Assembly: GCA_015680905.1 (NCBI GenBank)
Contig: CM027383.1
Coordinates: 94,004,001-94,068,000 of the forward strand
Direction: 5' to 3'
Source: Coptis chinensis
Lineage: Eukaryota; Streptophyta; Magnoliopsida; Ranunculales; Ranunculaceae
Length of the DNA stretch: 64,000 bases
Of the stretch, positions 61,090-64,000 are shown one piece after another; positions within the stretch are counted from its first letter, which is position 1, and every line of letters begins with the position of its first letter. Made by a program: the position numbers and the translations under genes. A model generated the notes under the pieces. The model was given only the letters and a program-made list of their open reading frames with translations, ran no database searches and was not told the origin of the DNA.

Positions 61090-61327
61090 ATGTCCATCAT
61101 TAAGCGTTGGACACCAAAACCAATTCAAAAAAGATTTTTGAATGAAATCTTTGATGGAGAGACCTGCAATCCATGTAAAGATAGAATACAAAATATTACC
61201 AATGATCTCATACAACATGGTCCTATTTCTGAAAAACAAATAAATAATTGGTTCAAGAACAAGAGAACTAATTTGAAAAGAAAACAAAAAGATATGGTCA
61301 CATGCCCAGAAGAACCAAACAAGCGAA
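61090..61327 (+). CDS. WOX13-like homeodomain exon, possible N-terminus of the Helitron protein
   Basis: ATG at 61090 opens a frame whose residues ~5-66 are a homeodomain: KRWTPKPIQKRFLNEIF, then NITNDLIQHGPISEKQINNW and FKNKRTNLKRKQ. Helix 3 reads QINNWFKNKR with the invariant W, F, N and R. The ISE motif and the spacing before it fit the ancient WOX13-type class of plant homeodomains. Position two of the helix (NWF rather than the commoner YWF) also occurs in that class. A donor GTATGT follows at 61328; the acceptor TACAG at 61485 joins phase 1 to exon 61486-61565 (Lys-rich, KEKAGKKTKINPSGK). The start is chosen because a stop lies shortly upstream and the homeodomain begins four residues in. 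It is either a captured or fused DNA-binding domain of the Helitron, or a separate decayed WOX exon. Confidence 0.65.
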
Positions 61328-61485
61328 GTATGTATGCTTTAATAGAAGTAAACTCTACCTTATGTTGTCTATGTACTGAAATTAGTTGCCCTATCTATTT
61401 TGAAGATTAAACAAATTGTTTCTGCATTTATTGTGCTGCAGACTCCTGTTTTGATCAAGTAATCTTTTTTTTTTTTTGTGTACAG

Positions 61486-64000
61486 CAACGAAGGAAAAGG
61501 CTGGAAAGAAGACGAAAATAAATCCATCTGGCAAGATTAATCCAAAAAAAAAAAAAAAAACAGAGGTATGATCAAAATATCACATAATTTACCTTTTAGT
61601 TTATTATTTGTGACTGATTAAATTTTTTAAACAGTTATTACTAAAGAAAGAGCTAGAGAACGACGGTTTAAACGAAGTCAAATATTAAGAAATAAGAGAC
61701 TTGGTATTTCTCCAAATCAATTCCATTCATATCAACTGGATGATGTTGATAAAAATGACGACGATTACCTCTCACGATTAGTGGGACTGATTAAAGAAGA
61801 TGGCGATGTCAATGATTTGAATCGAGTAGTGCCAATGTATTTGTGATTTGGAAGTTTCACATATAAGTAAGTGTTCTAACACTAAATTATACCGTATTGC
61901 TATTTTAGTGTATGCAATAAAATAATCTAATAATTGTTTTGCAGGAAGTTGTTTTGAGCCTTTAGATATTGGTTGTCCAACTTCAATATGTTCTCATTGT
62001 GGAGCTATTGTCTGGTATGAAGAAAGGAATGATATGAGCAAAAAACCTACAAATCCTAAATTCTCAATATGTTGTCAGAACGGCAAGGTTCAATTGCCTC
62101 TTCTAAAAGAAACTCCTGAATTTTTGAGAAATCTATTGGATTGCAAAGGTGGACATAAATCTTCAAATTACATGGAAAACATCAACATCTACAACTCCAT
62201 GTTTGCGTTCACATCCACTGGTGGTGCAGTACAGAGTTCAATTAACGATGGAAAGGGGCCCTTTGTTTATAAAATAAAAGGACAAAATCACCATAAAATA
62301 GGAACTTTGCTTCCACCAGAAGGAGTGCGTCCAAGGTTTGCACATATACATACATGATACAGAAAATGAAGTCTCACACAGGTTGAACTCACTCAGTAAG
62401 AAAATTGTAAAGAAGAGGGCAAGAGACGAGTTAGATCCTAGCATTGTTCAAGGACTGATAGATATGTTGAATGTTACCAACAAACTCACTGAGATTTACA
62501 GAATGGCAAGGGATAGATTTAAAGAATGTCATGTAGCAGACATTAGCATAAAACTGATTAATAGAAGACAAAAAGATGGAAGACTTTATAATTTACCATC
62601 ATCAACAGAAGTTGTTGGTTTAATTGTTGGTAATGGTGATGAATTTAATGAGCACAGAGATGTTATTGTCGACAAGAAAGGATTTGGATTGAAGAGAATC
62701 AATGAATTACTTCCAAGTTTCATGGCAATGCAATATCCACTTTTGTTCCCCCATGCTGAAGATGGATATAGAATTGACATTCCATATAGAAACAATAAAG
62801 TAGTTGGAAAAAGAAAAAATATTAGCATGAGAGAATTTTATGCTTTTAGATTGCAACCGGAGACACAATGAAGGCCAAATTGTGGTTCGTGGAAAGAAGT
62901 TGAGACAACAGTTTTTGTGTAGATTCTTATCTGACTCTTGAACAAAGTAGAATGGAATGGGTTCGAAATAATCAACAAACAATTAGTGCAGAATTGTATC
63001 AAGGATTAGTAGATCTTTGCTATTTGGTGGTGACGAAGCTTTGGTTGTATAGGGAAACAATTAGTTCTTCCTTCATCTTTCACAGGGAGGACCCGTTATA
63101 TGATACAAAACTATCAAGATGCCATTGCAATATCTTGCACCTGCTTTGGTGCACCAGATCTTTTCATTACTTTTACTTGCAACCCCAAATGGCCAGAAAT
63201 TCAAAGATGTATAGACATGGTAGCTCTTGGTTATAAACCCGATGATTTTCTCGATATTGTTGCAAGAGTTTTTGAGATTAAATTGCATGAACCCGATGAC
63301 AAACTTACAAAAGCGCAAACGATTTGGAAAAGCTTGGGCAGGTATCCTAGATTTACTGTTTTTTTAATAAGTAATTTATACTTAACAAAATAATACTCAT
63401 TTTACTTTGATATAATTTTATTAATGTTTTGCAGCATTATACACTATTGAATTCCAGAAGAGAGGTTTACCACATGCTCACATTTTACTCTTTTTGGACA
63501 ACGCTTCGAAGCCTACTACTCCTTCTCAAATCAATAAGCTCATATCTGCTGAGTTACCCGACCCAATTGAGGACAAAATTGCATATGGATCAGTTGTAGA
63601 ATTCATGATTCACGGACCGTGTGGTGATGAAAACCCAGCTTCCCCTTGCATGGAAGAGAAGAAGTGTACTAAGTTCTATCCAAAACCTTTTAGTGAAGAG
63701 ACAACTATTGATGACAATGAATTCACAATTTACAGGAGGCGGAATAACAATCGGAAGGCAATGAAAAAGAAAATAGAAGTTGATAACAGATGGGTTGTTC
63801 CACACAATGTAGATTTGATAGTAAAGTACCAAGCTCATATTAATGTCGAACACTGCAACAAGGCCAGATTAATCAAGTACCTTTTCAAATACATTAACAA
63901 GGGAAGAGACAAAGCTACTGCAATTATTGTTGAAAACTTGGTTACAGACAACGACAGTAATCATCAAATAGTAAAGGATGTTGATGGAGTTGCAAATTTC
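61486..64000 (+). pseudogene. Helitron Rep/helicase gene, 5' part, continues beyond window
   Basis: Rolling-circle transposon protein. 61486-61565 is a Lys-rich exon ending in a 17-A run; ~61635-61855 has RERRFKRSQILRNKRLGISP. After a frame change comes a Cys-rich segment, CPTSICSHCGAIVWYEERN (~61975). The Helitron N-terminal domain follows: INIYNSMFAFTSTGG, GPFVYKIKGQNHHKIGTLLP, DTENEV, INELLPSFMAMQYPLLFPHA. Then EWVRNNQQTISAELYQGLVD, MIQNYQDAIAISCTCFGAPD and LFITFTCNPKWPEIQ. The HUH nuclease motif is GLPHAHILLFLD (63464-63499). The paired tyrosines are in KYLFKYINKG (63875-63904). Frame breaks near 61843, 62340, 62860, 62915, 63020-63090 and around the intron 63340-63434. The helicase domain lies outside the window. 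Confidence 0.8.

Larger units (their letters stand above)
61072..64000 (+). mobile_element. Helitron, partial
   Basis: Coding part of an autonomous-type Helitron running off the right edge. The 5' terminus (TC) was not identified; the region left of 61072 carries duplicated blocks and gene fragments that could lie inside the element as captured sequence or outside it. The 3' CTRR terminus and hairpin are outside the window. Confidence 0.65.

Overview
The window looks like a repeat-rich stretch of a eudicot nuclear genome. It is AT-rich, has GT-AG introns, and carries plant-type hAT, MULE, Ty1-copia, Ty3-gypsy (Athila-type), LINE-like and Helitron sequences. It also holds a class III peroxidase gene, a plant BLOS1 gene and a nuclear copy of chloroplast ndhF. 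No bacterial features are present. The species cannot be named from the sequence.

Positions 1-24237 are one nested stack. The outer layer is a Mutator-like element (MULE) whose left end lies outside the window and whose right terminal region ends near 24237. Its transposase is interrupted first by a hAT element (1-4131, left end outside the window) and then by a 16.8-kb Athila-type gypsy element (5756-22526, minus strand, 5-bp target duplication CTGAG). Each insert carries its own solo Ty1-copia LTR of the same family (390-1644 and 9962-11218). Beside its transposase the MULE has a small minus-strand gene (CCHC knuckle plus GRF zinc finger, 23376-23943) whose two exons read cleanly up to one premature stop.

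Positions 24238-31360 hold the only host genes: a class III peroxidase (26138-27401, one frameshift in exon 3) and BLOS1, a BLOC-1/endosomal sorting subunit (28643-29278, minus strand, two exons, intact).

Positions 31361-46145 are small and degenerate elements: two short LTR elements with little or no coding capacity, a non-coding hAT with a perfect 8-bp target duplication, a palindromic tandem array, a 254-bp tandem duplication, and a LINE-like reverse transcriptase pseudogene split by a solo LTR that is itself split by a second solo LTR.

Positions 46146-53104 are mostly non-coding. They contain a small TIR element with a 10-bp target duplication and an internal array of hairpin repeats, opened by a 3-kb solo gypsy LTR.

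Positions 54118-60830 are a patchwork of gene fragments: exostosin-type glycosyltransferase exons, a plastid ndhF 3' end directly abutting a CNBP/GIS2-like zinc-knuckle exon, a probable VAN3-binding/FORKED-like piece, and unrecognised exons with local duplications. From 61090 to the window end lies a degenerate Helitron replicase/helicase gene. A WOX13-like homeodomain exon sits just upstream and may be spliced to it; this is the most unusual observation in the window.
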